From JAVJQS01 sp040218815 (GTDB lineage Bacteria; Bacteroidota; Bacteroidia; Flavobacteriales_E; Vicingaceae), in assembly GCA_040218815.1 (NCBI GenBank), contig JAVJQS010000002.1:39518-103517 (forward strand): DNA of 64,000 nucleotides. Direction: 5' to 3'. The notes beneath the pieces were generated by a model, which was not told the origin of the DNA, did not search any database, and saw only the letters and a list, made by a program, of their open reading frames with translations. Below are positions 18,620-27,129 of this stretch, piece by piece. Each line of letters opens with the position of its first letter. Positions within the stretch are counted from its first letter, which is position 1. A program made the translations under genes and the position numbers.

Positions 18620-19243
18620 ATGCCAATCTTAAAAACTGCCCCAACAGCACTTCTATTAGCTGTTTTTCTACTACTTTCATCAAGCTGTGCGACTATAGTC
18701 GGTGGCAGCCAATACAACGCTTATGTTAAGGTTGATGGTAAACCAACAGCTAAAATATACTATAATGGTGCACTCCTAGGAACAGGGGCTGGCAATATAA
18801 AAATTCCAAGAAAAGAAGCTAATAATTTAAGCTTCAGGCTTGTTCAAGATGGCTGCCCAGAACAAGAAATTAAATTTAATACCCGATCATTCAGAGGATG
18901 GGCATTAGTGGGCTCCTTTATTACGTTCAGTATTATAACTCCTACTGGAATTCCTATTCCTGTTGGTAATTTTATTGACTTTGCTACCGGAGCATATTGG
19001 AAACCAGAGAAATCTGATCCATCCATTAGAAAGGTAGATTACAACAACTACCAGTATTACTTAGACTATTCTCTCTGCAATGTGCAACAACCTGGTTTTT
19101 CCCCTGCAGTCAATCAGGCAAAACCAGTCAATGCGGTGCAAACCAAGGAAGAAAAGCTGATAGAGCTAAAAGAATTATTTGATTCTGGAATGATTACTGA
19201 AGAAGAATACCTTTCTTCAAGGAAAGAGGTATTAGCACAATAA
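18620..19243 (+). CDS. Lipoprotein with C-terminal SHOCT domain
   Basis: 207 residues. The lipobox LLLSSSC places the lipidated Cys at about residue 23. Next comes ATIVGGSQYNAYVKVDGKPTA, a beta-rich segment with a PEGA-like look, then a hydrophobic stretch (about 95-125, ALVGSFITFSIITPTGIPIP) that may insert into a membrane. The last 30 residues, EEKLIELKELFDSGMITEEEY, are a SHOCT oligomerisation motif. Such proteins are envelope-anchored; the role is unknown. The ATG is supported by a promoter-like box 20 bases upstream and by the lipobox spacing. Confidence 0.75.
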   Translation: MPILKTAPTALLLAVFLLLSSSCATIVGGSQYNAYVKVDGKPTAKIYYNGALLGTGAGNIKIPRKEANNLSFRLVQDGCPEQEIKFNTRSFRGWALVGSFITFSIITPTGIPIPVGNFIDFATGAYWKPEKSDPSIRKVDYNNYQYYLDYSLCNVQQPGFSPAVNQAKPVNAVQTKEEKLIELKELFDSGMITEEEYLSSRKEVLAQ

Positions 19244-19312
19244 TTAACTACTTTACTTACCAAAGCCTGCCTTAAATTTTTCTAACTCGCGGTTGGATAT
19301 TAATATTGCACT

Positions 19313-20275
19313 ATGGTAGATTTACTAATCATAGGGGCTGGCCCAATTGGTATTGCTTGTGCTATGCAGGCTAAAAAATCAAATCTAAATTACCTAGTCT
19401 TAGAAAAAGGTCCTCTTGTTAACTCCCTGTATCACTACCCTGTTAACATGACTTTTTTTTCTACCTCAGAAAAGTTGGAGCTTGACAATATCCCCTTTAT
19501 CAGTAAAAGTGCTAAACCAGATAAGCAAGAGGCATTAGAGTACTATCGTCGAATTGCTACTTCAAATCAACTCAACATCAACTTATTTGAAGCGGTAAAG
19601 TCGGTCAGCAAAAAAGAAAATACTTTTAAGGTAGTGAGTTCAAAAAATACTTACAAAGCCAAAAATATTGTGGTGGCCACCGGATTTTACGATATTCCTA
19701 ATTACCTCAATGTCCCTGGTGAAAATTTACAAAAGGTATCCCATTATTATGGAGACCCGCATTACTATGCAGGTTTAAAAACTGCTGTAATTGGAGCCAG
19801 TAATTCCGCCATTGATGCTGCACTTGAGATCTACCGAAAAGGTGGAGAAGTTAGCTTGATTGTACGCAAGCAAGAAATTGGAAAACGCGTAAAGTATTGG
19901 GTTCGTCCCGATATTCTTAACCGAATTAATGAAGGAAGTATTAGTGTTTACTATTCTTCAGAAGTGAAAGAAATCAAAGAAAAAGAACTGCTGTTGGAAA
20001 CTCCCCATGGTGAAATTACGATTGAAAATGATTTCGTATTGGCGCTCACCGGATACCGTCCAAACATCACCTTTTTGCAAGCTATGGGAATTTCTATTTC
20101 TGACGATGAACTGAAAAAACCCGTATATGATGAAAAATCAATGGAAACAAATGTCGAAGGAATCTATTTGGCAGGAGTTATCTGCGGGGGAATGGAAACG
20201 CATAAATGGTTCATTGAAAACTCACGAATTCATGCCAATAAAATTATAGAAGCAGTGGCTAAGAAAACTGCTTAA
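19313..20275 (+). CDS. YpdA-like FAD-dependent NAD(P)H oxidoreductase (putative bacillithiol disulfide reductase)
   Basis: 320 residues. The N-terminal FAD-binding motif is LLIIGAGPIGIACAMQAKKS. A second nucleotide-binding segment (AVIGASNSAIDAALEIYRKG, about residue 162) should bind NADPH, and the C-terminus carries the FAD-closing motif EGIYLAGVICGG. Sequence features such as NMTFFSTSEKLELDNIPF fit the YpdA family, which reduces oxidised bacillithiol. There is no CxxC redox pair, as expected for YpdA and unlike thioredoxin reductase. It converges on the cysteine dioxygenase gene: their stop codons share the bases TTAA (20272-20275). Link to thiol metabolism fits the cysteine-related neighbours, though the convergent layout shows they are not co-transcribed. 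Confidence 0.8.
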   Translation: MVDLLIIGAGPIGIACAMQAKKSNLNYLVLEKGPLVNSLYHYPVNMTFFSTSEKLELDNIPFISKSAKPDKQEALEYYRRIATSNQLNINLFEAVKSVSKKENTFKVVSSKNTYKAKNIVVATGFYDIPNYLNVPGENLQKVSHYYGDPHYYAGLKTAVIGASNSAIDAALEIYRKGGEVSLIVRKQEIGKRVKYWVRPDILNRINEGSISVYYSSEVKEIKEKELLLETPHGEITIENDFVLALTGYRPNITFLQAMGISISDDELKKPVYDEKSMETNVEGIYLAGVICGGMETHKWFIENSRIHANKIIEAVAKKTA

Positions 20276-20811
20276 TGCACCTCTTCTTTTACCGGTTCAC
20301 CCTTAAAAGAATCATACTTAAGCGGTTTTAGCTCAAATTGATCCAATTCGGCATTATAAATATTGCATTCATCAATCGGGTTCATGTACAAATGCAAACT
20401 CATCCCCCTACTTTTTTCTGAATTAGCTAGTCGATGATAACCCATATCATCATTCATATAAGACACACCTTCTTTCATTAAGTCCAATTCTTGCTCTATT
20501 TTCAAGCCCCTTTCTGTTTCCTGAAAACGCTCTTCTTGAAATTCTCCTTTTAAAACATACACCCAGCATTCTTGATTGTTATGACAGTGAATAGCCGTTT
20601 CCTCTCCTTCATCCCAGCACAATAAAATCAATTCATAATCCTTGGTTCGGTGAATGCAATTTCGGGTGTAGCTGCTTTCTTCCCAAAAAACATAAGGACT
20701 ATACTCCGTTAACGGAATGTTTATTCTGCTAACTATTTTTTTATAGCCTTCTTCATCACAACCATTAAGATTGGCAATAAGTTGATTAATTGTAGTGATT
20801 TCCTGATCCAT
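20272..20811 (-). CDS. Cysteine dioxygenase
   Basis: 179 residues from the ATG at 20811; a TTG 21 bases upstream is less likely. This cupin enzyme oxidises L-cysteine with O2 to cysteine sulfinate at a mononuclear iron. All hallmark residues are visible: iron ligands H75 and H77 (AIHCH) and H126 (MGYHRL); substrate-binding Y48 and R50 (SSYTRN); and the S138-H140-Y142 triad (MSLHLY). C82 falls at the position of mammalian Cys93, which forms the Cys-Tyr cofactor; most bacterial enzymes have Gly there. The protein aligns along its whole length with the animal type. It is transcribed divergently from a cysteine sulfinate/glutamate-type decarboxylase, the next step towards hypotaurine. Confidence 0.9.
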   Translation of the reverse strand: MDQEITTINQLIANLNGCDEEGYKKIVSRINIPLTEYSPYVFWEESSYTRNCIHRTKDYELILLCWDEGEETAIHCHNNQECWVYVLKGEFQEERFQETERGLKIEQELDLMKEGVSYMNDDMGYHRLANSEKSRGMSLHLYMNPIDECNIYNAELDQFELKPLKYDSFKGEPVKEEVH

Positions 20812-20974
20812 AAAAAAGTGTGATTTTCTCAAAGTTAAGAAAACTGAAGGGAGCAGTCAAGCTAAAGAAACCTTTACTCCCATTGATAAATTATTGATAA
20901 AGTGCTGATTTTTCTGCTCCTATCAAATATGATTTACGTACTTTGTAGCTTCTTTAAGAAGCATTTATAACTAC
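20812..20974. promoter_or_regulatory. Divergent promoter region of CDO and decarboxylase
   Basis: 163 bases between the two ATG codons. Near the decarboxylase start there is TACTTTG (20939-20945), one base short of the TAnnTTTG box, followed by a small hairpin GCTTC/GAAGC (20948-20962) in the presumed leader. A shared regulator is plausible but no operator can be named. Confidence 0.4.
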
Positions 20975-22369
20975 ATGAACAAGAAAGACCTTTCTCAATT
21001 TCAAGAAATTGTAAGCCAACTACTCCAGGCAGAAAAAGACGAACCAGTTGTTAAACCCATTGCCGCAGAAAAACTATTTGATCAGTTAGATTTAAGCCTC
21101 AAAAAGGCGCCGCTTGACGATGAAAGCTTTTACCAGTCGTTAAAAGAAATTGTGTTTAAAACACCACGAACTGCAAGCAATAAGTTTTTCAATCAATTGT
21201 TTGGTGGCCGTAGAAGTAAATCCGTATTAGGAGATTTAGTTGCTGTGATGCTCAACAACAGCATGTATACATACAAAGTTGCTGGGCCTATGGTTGGTGT
21301 TGAAAAAGTCATAATAAAAGAAGTTTGCAACATGATTGGCTATGGTGAAATGGCCGATGGCACCATTGCCACAGGAGGCTCAATGAGCAACTTTACTGCC
21401 ATGGTAATGGCAAGAGATGCAGCAAATGCGAATTTAACTACTGCAGGAGTAGAACAAAAAATGATTGTTTATACTTCAGCCGATTCCCATTATTCCATTG
21501 CAAAAAATACCGCTCTAATTGGCGTTGGCCGCGATCAAGTGCGATTTATAAAGACGGATGAATATGGAAAAATGATTCCTGAAGAATTGGAAAAACAAAT
21601 CATTAAGGATAAAACCGAAGGCCTTTTGCCATTTTTTGTGAATGCCACTGCTGGAACAACTGTTATGGGCGCTTTTGATGATATAAAAGCGGCAAGCGCA
21701 ATCAGTAAAAAACACAATTTATGGTTGCATGTAGATGGAGCATATTGCGGGGCTGTAATTTTCAGTGAAAAGTATAAGTACTTAGTTGATGGATTAGAGC
21801 TCTCGGACTCCTTTAGCGTAAATGCACATAAAATGTTAGGCACTCCTTTGACCTGCTCAATAATTGTTTGCCAGAACAAAAAACACCTCAACCACTCCTT
21901 TTCAAACGACGCCACCTACTTATATCAAACAGATGGAGATGACTACAACCTAGGTAAAACTTCCTTCCAATGTGGTAGAAGAAATGATGCTCTTAAGCTA
22001 TGGACACTTTGGAAGTCAATAGGTAGTGATGGCTTAGAGAAAATGGTTGACCACCAATTTAAATTAGCTGACATCGCTCGAGAATACATCCAGAATAATT
22101 CCGACTACACCTTATACAGCTATGGAGACTCTGTATCAGTTTGCTTCAACTATAAGGGCATTCCAGCACCAAAATTGTGCACCGCCCTGTATCAAAATGC
22201 CGAATTAGTTGTTGGTTTTGGTTCATTCAATGACCATGAATTTGTTCGTTTTGTGACCATTAACCCAGATAACAATAAAGAAGAAATTATTGCCTTCTTC
22301 AACACCTTGGAGGCATTTGCCGACAAACATTTTGAAGAATTAATGGAAGTAGAAACTACAAACTCTTAA
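20975..22369 (+). CDS. PLP-dependent group II decarboxylase, probable cysteine sulfinate decarboxylase
   Basis: 464 residues of the glutamate/cysteine sulfinate decarboxylase family. PLP-lysine K286 lies in SVNAHKML; H252/D254 (LHVDGAYCGA) stack on and bind PLP; TGGSMSNF (133-140) holds the phosphate. The stretch DATYLYQTDGDDYNLGKTSFQCGRRNDAL is split here by its landmarks: TYLYQ at about 314 and QCGRRNDALKLW at about 332, both very like animal CSAD/GAD. Members decarboxylate glutamate, aspartate or cysteine sulfinate. Its divergent position next to a cysteine dioxygenase makes cysteine sulfinate, giving hypotaurine, the best guess. The next gene, a symporter, starts 3 bases after its stop, so they form an operon. 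Substrate choice cannot be fixed from the sequence alone. Confidence 0.85.
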   Translation: MNKKDLSQFQEIVSQLLQAEKDEPVVKPIAAEKLFDQLDLSLKKAPLDDESFYQSLKEIVFKTPRTASNKFFNQLFGGRRSKSVLGDLVAVMLNNSMYTYKVAGPMVGVEKVIIKEVCNMIGYGEMADGTIATGGSMSNFTAMVMARDAANANLTTAGVEQKMIVYTSADSHYSIAKNTALIGVGRDQVRFIKTDEYGKMIPEELEKQIIKDKTEGLLPFFVNATAGTTVMGAFDDIKAASAISKKHNLWLHVDGAYCGAVIFSEKYKYLVDGLELSDSFSVNAHKMLGTPLTCSIIVCQNKKHLNHSFSNDATYLYQTDGDDYNLGKTSFQCGRRNDALKLWTLWKSIGSDGLEKMVDHQFKLADIAREYIQNNSDYTLYSYGDSVSVCFNYKGIPAPKLCTALYQNAELVVGFGSFNDHEFVRFVTINPDNNKEEIIAFFNTLEAFADKHFEELMEVETTNS

Positions 22370-22372
22370 AAT

Positions 22373-23872
22373 ATGATTACCAAGTTAGTTGTTCTTGGAA
22401 TCTATTTTGCCATTTTATTCCTGATTGGTATAGTGGCTTCCAAACGTATTAAAGGCTTAAGTGACTTTTATGTTGGAGGCAAAAAGTTAGGCTATTGGGC
22501 CATTGCTTTTTCCGCTCGTGCCACTGGTGAGTCTGGCTGGTTGCTCTTAGGAGTAACAGCTATGGGAGCCCTAGCAGGTTTTTCAGCCTATTGGGTAGTA
22601 GTGGGTGAATTGCTCGGTGTAACTTTCTCTTGGTTCTTTATGGCCAAAAAGTTTAAGCGCCTCAGTGATAAGTATGACTCCATTACCATTCCTGATTTTT
22701 TAGACAGTCATTTTAAAGCCAGCTCGAACACCTTAAGAATTATCGCAGCAACAGCACTTTCCATCTTTGTAATCATTTATGTGAGTGCACAAATCGACGT
22801 TACCGGAAAAGCTTTTGAATCATTTTTAGAGATTGATTACTATACTGGCGCTATTGCAGGCTTCTTGATTGTGTTGGCCTATATCTTTACCGGTGGTTTT
22901 GTAGCCGTTGTTTGGTCTGATTTCTTTCAGGGGTTATTGATGTTTTTGGGCTTGGTTGCCCTGCCAATAGTTGCCTATTGGTCGATTGACAATGGAGCTG
23001 ATATTATCGGTGGATTGCAAAGAATTGACCCAGATTTAACCAGCATTTTTGGTGGTGGGGAAGATAGCTGGATGAAAATATTTACCATGTTGGGATTTGC
23101 CATGATTGGCTTGGGCTTCTTAGGTTCCCCCCAAATTTATGTACGCTTTATGTCGATAAAAAGTGAGGCTGAAATAAATAAAGGCCGCTGGGTAGCAGTG
23201 GTATTTACATTATTGACCGATGCAGCTGCTGTAACTATTGGAATTTTAGCCAGGTATTTATTTACTGAAGCAGGGCAAGATCCTGAGACAATTTTAGGTT
23301 CCGATGGGGAAGACTCCTTAATTACATTAATCGAATCGGTGTTCCCCCTTACCATTATTGCCATTTACATTGCCATCATCCTTTCAGCGATTATGTCTAC
23401 CATAGACTCTTTGCTGATATTAGCCTCCTCAGCGGTTACGCGGGATTTTTATCAGAAAATATTTCGCCCCAATCTAGATGAAAGCAAAATGAGTCGAATT
23501 TCTCGAATGGTTACCTTGGGTATGGCCCTCTTTGCTTTAGCAATCGCCATTATTGTGGCTTTGGTGGCTCCAGGTAGAACTGTTTTTTGGTTTGTGATTT
23601 TTGGTTGGTCGGGCATTGCTGCTACCTTTTGTCCGGTGATCATTCTTTCCCTCTTTTGGAAAGCATACTCTGAACAAGGAGCAATTGCCTCTATGGTAAC
23701 TGGCTTTTGTTTGGTTCCCATTTTTAAATTTGTTGTGCAAAAAATGGATGGAATAGGTCCTTATTTTGAAAAGCTCGATGTGTTGGCTCCTTCCTTTTTA
23801 TTAGCGATGATAGCAGGCTGGTTGTTTACCAAAATGTACCCCCGAAAAGAAGCAGTAAGCAATGAAAATTAA
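22373..23872 (+). CDS. Sodium:solute symporter (SSS/PutP family)
   Basis: 499 residues with about 13 hydrophobic helices and no signal peptide. Family marks are FYVGGKKLGYWAIAFSARAT with GESGWLLLG in helix 2 (sodium-site region, as in PutP) and the LSAIMSTIDSLLILASSAVT stretch of helix 8, which carries the Ser/Thr sodium ligands. PutP-type members import proline or related amino acids with Na+. It is co-transcribed with the decarboxylase upstream (3-base gap) and overlaps the HAD gene downstream by 11 bases. In this context it could move taurine, hypotaurine or the cysteine/glutamate substrate, but that is inference. It ends in a short basic cytoplasmic tail. Confidence 0.85.
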   Translation: MITKLVVLGIYFAILFLIGIVASKRIKGLSDFYVGGKKLGYWAIAFSARATGESGWLLLGVTAMGALAGFSAYWVVVGELLGVTFSWFFMAKKFKRLSDKYDSITIPDFLDSHFKASSNTLRIIAATALSIFVIIYVSAQIDVTGKAFESFLEIDYYTGAIAGFLIVLAYIFTGGFVAVVWSDFFQGLLMFLGLVALPIVAYWSIDNGADIIGGLQRIDPDLTSIFGGGEDSWMKIFTMLGFAMIGLGFLGSPQIYVRFMSIKSEAEINKGRWVAVVFTLLTDAAAVTIGILARYLFTEAGQDPETILGSDGEDSLITLIESVFPLTIIAIYIAIILSAIMSTIDSLLILASSAVTRDFYQKIFRPNLDESKMSRISRMVTLGMALFALAIAIIVALVAPGRTVFWFVIFGWSGIAATFCPVIILSLFWKAYSEQGAIASMVTGFCLVPIFKFVVQKMDGIGPYFEKLDVLAPSFLLAMIAGWLFTKMYPRKEAVSNEN

Positions 23873-24488
23873 AGAACAGTTCCCATCAGTAACTGCAATT
23901 ATTTTCGACCTTGGAAATGTGATTATCAATTTAGATATGCCTGCAACTGACCGGGCTTTTAGCAAGCTATTAGGAAGCAAATACGAAACTGTAATGATGC
24001 AGTTGAATGAAAAAAATATTTTCCAGCGCTATGAGAAAGGAGAAATTTCAAGCACACTGTTTGTTCAATCAATTGCTGATGCTTCATCTTTATCTGACTT
24101 GCAAGCCATAAAAGCTGCATGGAATGCCATGTTATTAGACATTCCTACAGTTCGCTTTGAAATATTAAGACAAGCCAAGAAAAAATACCGCACCTTCTGC
24201 TTAAGTAATACAAACGAATTGCACATTGATTTTATTTATAATCAATTAGAGCAGGAGCAGAAGCTGAACAATCTTGATGAATTTTTCGAAAAGGTATACT
24301 TATCGCATGAAATGGGAATGCGTAAACCAGATGAAGAAATCTTTTTAAAAGTAATAGAAGAACAGCAACTGAATCCACACAATACTTTATTTATCGATGA
24401 CACTGCTGGTCACTTGGAAAGTGCCAGAAAAATAGGCCTACAAACACTTCATATGACTGATGGCTTGAGCTTGGAGCAACTTTTTTAA
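23862..24488 (+). CDS. HAD-family hydrolase (subfamily IA phosphatase-like)
   Basis: 208 residues. Motif I is IIFDLGNVIINLD, in which the second Asp of the usual DxD is replaced (DLGNV), as in the epoxide-hydrolase-N/YihX-like group of HAD phosphatases. Motif II is CLSNTNE, motif III Lys lies in MGMRKPDEEIF, and motif IV is LFIDDTAGHLESA. A helical cap is inserted after motif I. Such enzymes hydrolyse small phosphoesters such as sugar phosphates. The ATG overlaps the symporter stop by 11 bases, so it is the last gene of the decarboxylase operon. Its relation to that pathway is not evident. Confidence 0.82.
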   Translation: MKIKEQFPSVTAIIFDLGNVIINLDMPATDRAFSKLLGSKYETVMMQLNEKNIFQRYEKGEISSTLFVQSIADASSLSDLQAIKAAWNAMLLDIPTVRFEILRQAKKKYRTFCLSNTNELHIDFIYNQLEQEQKLNNLDEFFEKVYLSHEMGMRKPDEEIFLKVIEEQQLNPHNTLFIDDTAGHLESARKIGLQTLHMTDGLSLEQLF

Positions 24489-24492
24489 ACAG

Positions 24493-24831
24493 TTATCCCA
24501 AAATCCAAACTAAAACTGAAGTTACTATCGAAAGGGTGATGCTAAAAAGAAGCGCCCATCCAAAGTTTTTTACTCTAAAGCCTGAAAGCATTTTATCTAC
24601 CAATAAAATCATCAGCGCGTCAATAACGAGTAAGAAAAGACCCAATGTTATAATGGTAACTGGAATGGTTAAAAACACGAAAATAGGTTTGATTACAGCA
24701 TTAACTACTCCAATCAAGAGTGCCGTTATTATCGCGCTAAAAAAATTTTTAACGGTTACTCCTTTTAACAAGTATGCCGTAATAAAAACTGCTAGTGCAT
24801 TAACTAGCAGTAAGATTAAGAAATTATCCAT
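24493..24831 (-). CDS. Phage-holin-family-4-like membrane protein
   Basis: 112 residues consisting of four hydrophobic helices with short loops (LLVNALAVFITAYLLKGV, FFSAIITALLIGVVNAVIKP, IPVTIITLGLFLLVIDALMILL). The family is named after a phage holin but is widespread in bacterial chromosomes with no phage nearby, as here; the role is unknown. The stop lies only 4 bases from the stop of the convergent HAD gene, and the start is 28 bases after the gene upstream on the same strand, so it is probably co-transcribed with the DUF2383-like protein. Confidence 0.82.
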   Translation of the reverse strand: MDNFLILLLVNALAVFITAYLLKGVTVKNFFSAIITALLIGVVNAVIKPIFVFLTIPVTIITLGLFLLVIDALMILLVDKMLSGFRVKNFGWALLFSITLSIVTSVLVWILG

Positions 24832-24859
24832 ATGCGGTTTTTATGTAAATATAACAAGG

Positions 24860-25312
24860 TTAGGCACTCTCTTTTTCAAGAGAAGATAGTTGCTTATGTG
24901 CACCTTCAATCATCATATGATGCTTTTCAACGATATCTCGCAAGTTGGACGATAACTTGGTGTCAGTTAATCTATCTTTATATTGCTTAGCCGCATAATA
25001 TTCAGCTGTTAAACAAGCCTCGATTAATGCTTCTTCATCATTTGAGGTAAAAAGCGACTTAATTTTTATCCATGCTTGATGGAGTTCACCTTTCAATGTA
25101 CCCGAATCGACTTTTTCTGCTCCTAAAACTAGAAGTTCCTTGTTTAATTCTTCTGCAAATTGTTTACGTTGTTGAGACAGTCGAAGAAAGATTGTTTTTA
25201 ATTCTTCATCTTCAACTTCATTTGCTAGTGCTGCATATCCGCTGAAGCCATCATTGCAAATATTAACTAAAGGTTTTATTAATTCAATTTGTTCTTGTGC
25301 TGTATTTTCCAT
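24860..25312 (-). CDS. PA2169/DUF2383-family four-helix-bundle protein
   Basis: 150 residues, entirely helical and charged, with no signal peptide. The pattern LVNICNDGFSGYAALANEVED, FLRLSQQRKQFAEELNKEL, ALIEACLTAEYYAAKQYKD and DIVEKHHMMIEGAHKQLSSL fits the ferritin-like DUF2383 family. The acidic and His residues (EEELK, EKHHMMIEGAH) could bind a metal, but the family has no firm function. Homologues are often stress-induced. It precedes the holin-like gene by 28 bases. Confidence 0.8.
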   Translation of the reverse strand: MENTAQEQIELIKPLVNICNDGFSGYAALANEVEDEELKTIFLRLSQQRKQFAEELNKELLVLGAEKVDSGTLKGELHQAWIKIKSLFTSNDEEALIEACLTAEYYAAKQYKDRLTDTKLSSNLRDIVEKHHMMIEGAHKQLSSLEKESA

Positions 25313-25435
25313 TTTATTTTGTTTTTATAATTTAATGGGAATAATATGCCAAAGCACAATTTGCAGCTATTATGGGAGATTTTAACCCAATTTCTGTGAA
25401 AATAATTGCAAGCTGTAGATTAAACTACACGGCAC

Positions 25436-26728
25436 TTATTGCTGACTAATAGCTTCTTCCCAAAGCAGTTGACCGGCTTTATCAAAGGTTTTAATGGTCA
25501 GTATTCGTTGACCCCAGCTTCCAGAAACATGCAAAATGCCAAAATTTTGGGTACTTACATGCGTTCCTTCCACTTGTAAACTATTTCCTTCATCATGGGT
25601 ATCATATGCTTTTGAAGTTAAGGGAGAGCAAGTATAGTCGAAGATTAAGTTTTCATTGTCAAGTTTCAATTTACTTAACTCTGTTTTATGTCGATCCCCT
25701 GATAGAAATATCACATTTTTAATGCCTTCTTGCTCAATCAAATTGATGATTTTTTTTCGCTCTTCGGCATATGTAGCATGGTTCTCATAAACTGCTGCAT
25801 CACTCAATAATTGACCACCAACAGCCACTATTTTAAAGCTGGCTCTACTATTTACCAATGCGTCGATTAACCACTGCACTTGCTCATCACCCAAAATATA
25901 GCGCTCGCCGGTTTTCCGATCATTTGGTGTTCGATGGTAGCGGTTATCCAAGAGAAAAAAGTCAAGGTCATTAAAAGAAAACATGTTGGTTATTCCTTTT
26001 TTACCATTGACTCCATAGTCCATATTGCCCCAAAAGTCTTTAAAGGCTTCTAGTGAAATTTCTTTATTCACAAAACTTCGATCTGCATCATTGGGTCCAA
26101 AATCATGATCGTCCCATATGGCGTAGTGTGGCATACTTTTCCACAAGCTTTGTAATTCTGGCAATGATTTATATGCTGTATACCGATGATAGATCCCCGA
26201 TCTACTCGTCCAATCTACTTCTCTTAGATAAATGTTGTCCCCCAACCACAGCATCATATCAGCATTTTTAGCATTGATGCTTTCAAATATTTCATAAGCT
26301 CTACCATAAGGCTCCCCTGGTCGATCGTATTGTTCTTCATTAATGTAGGAGCAACTACCAACTGCAAAACTAAAATTGGGAGGGTCAGTCCGATGTTGCC
26401 ATAGGCTTAAGCTTGAAAAACTTCCAGTTGAGACTTTTTTATTTCTAATGAAGAGGTCATAGGTGTAATTGGTTCCCGGAATAAGCTTGCTTGCGACCAA
26501 GTGCGCAATATTTCCTTTTTCGTAAACAGCAAATGCTGCTGCTGTTTGGACCTTGGAAGGCTCTGCTGTTGGGTAATAGTTCATTTTTATGGAATCTTGC
26601 TCTTCCAGCTGCACCCAAATTAAGGATTCCATCATGGTAGTGTAACCAAGCATTGGCCCCGACTTAAGTTGTGCGTTAAGAGTTGAAAAAAGGACAAGAA
26701 AAATGAAGAGTAATATAGCTGAGCGCAT
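25436..26728 (-). CDS. PhoD-like phosphatase/metallophosphoesterase
   Basis: 430 residues with a signal peptide (LLFIFLVLFSTLNA). An N-terminal Fn3-like domain (about 20-110) precedes the phosphatase core. Core motifs are FAVGSCSY (about 125), MLWLGDNIYLREVDW (metal-binding Asp), HYAIWDDHDFGPNDAD, FFLLDNRYHRTP and VIFLSGDRHKTEL. These match alkaline phosphatase D, a periplasmic or surface phosphodiesterase/phosphomonoesterase that uses iron and calcium. It probably scavenges phosphate from nucleotides or teichoic-like polymers. It stands alone, with about 120-140 bases of spacer on each side. I see no Pho-box, but the sequence of such a box in this phylum is not well defined. Confidence 0.87.
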   Translation of the reverse strand: MRSAILLFIFLVLFSTLNAQLKSGPMLGYTTMMESLIWVQLEEQDSIKMNYYPTAEPSKVQTAAAFAVYEKGNIAHLVASKLIPGTNYTYDLFIRNKKVSTGSFSSLSLWQHRTDPPNFSFAVGSCSYINEEQYDRPGEPYGRAYEIFESINAKNADMMLWLGDNIYLREVDWTSRSGIYHRYTAYKSLPELQSLWKSMPHYAIWDDHDFGPNDADRSFVNKEISLEAFKDFWGNMDYGVNGKKGITNMFSFNDLDFFLLDNRYHRTPNDRKTGERYILGDEQVQWLIDALVNSRASFKIVAVGGQLLSDAAVYENHATYAEERKKIINLIEQEGIKNVIFLSGDRHKTELSKLKLDNENLIFDYTCSPLTSKAYDTHDEGNSLQVEGTHVSTQNFGILHVSGSWGQRILTIKTFDKAGQLLWEEAISQQ

Positions 26729-26811
26729 AGCAGTTATTTTAGCGCTAAATTAATCCAACTGAACCAAATTATTAACGAAACTTAATTTGCCAATTCATTA
26801 CCAGTTGAAAC

Positions 26812-26848
26812 AAAAAATCCCCAACTGCAATGCAATTGAGGATTTTTT
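26812..26848 (-). terminator. Terminator downstream of the acidic lipoprotein gene
   Basis: AAAAAATCC (26812-26820) pairs with GGATTTTTT (26840-26848), and the stem continues inward to TGCA/TGCA. The two mismatches of the plus strand become G-U pairs on the minus strand, which supports use by the minus-strand gene whose stop lies 18 bases upstream. Confidence 0.8.
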
Positions 26849-26865
26849 AATCTTTAAATTAAAGA

Positions 26866-27129
26866 TTACATTTCTTCAGCAGCTTCTTCTACTTCTTCAC
26901 CTGCTTTTTCCATTTCAGTTGATAATGAATCTGCAGACTCTTCCATAGCGTCACCTGCTTCTTCAGCAGCTTCTTCCATTTCTTCGCCAGCTTCTTCCAT
27001 CTCAGCATCCATTTCATCCATCATCTCCTCAGCTTCTTGCTCAGTGTTTGATTCTTTTTTTTCTCCACCTGCGCAAGCTGTTAAGCCTAAAAATGCAGCA
27101 AATGTAAATACAGTTAATATACGTTTCAT
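26866..27129 (-). CDS. Small acidic lipoprotein with Glu-rich heptad-like repeats
   Basis: 87 residues. Lipobox LGLTAC puts the lipidated Cys at about residue 19. The mature part is extremely rich in E, A, M and D, built of imperfect EEAEEAGDAMEES-like units, and should form one long amphipathic helix or coiled coil. No Lys-rich counterpart is nearby. Similar small acidic lipoproteins are common in Bacteroidota, but I know no assigned role. It has its own terminator and a promoter region of about 170 bases shared with the divergent sod gene. Confidence 0.78.
   Translation of the reverse strand: MKRILTVFTFAAFLGLTACAGGEKKESNTEQEAEEMMDEMDAEMEEAGEEMEEAAEEAGDAMEESADSLSTEMEKAGEEVEEAAEEM

Noticed and set aside
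18547..18729. A 60-codon open frame before the SHOCT lipoprotein
   Set aside because: It overlaps the lipoprotein start in another frame and covers its promoter box; no family resemblance.
19313..20275. A flavin monooxygenase converting hypotaurine to taurine
   Set aside because: Length and motifs fit the YpdA/thioredoxin-reductase-like group, and the gene is convergent with, not part of, the CDO unit.
24493..24831. Prophage remnant, because of the holin-like protein
   Set aside because: The family is common in bacterial chromosomes and no other phage gene lies nearby.
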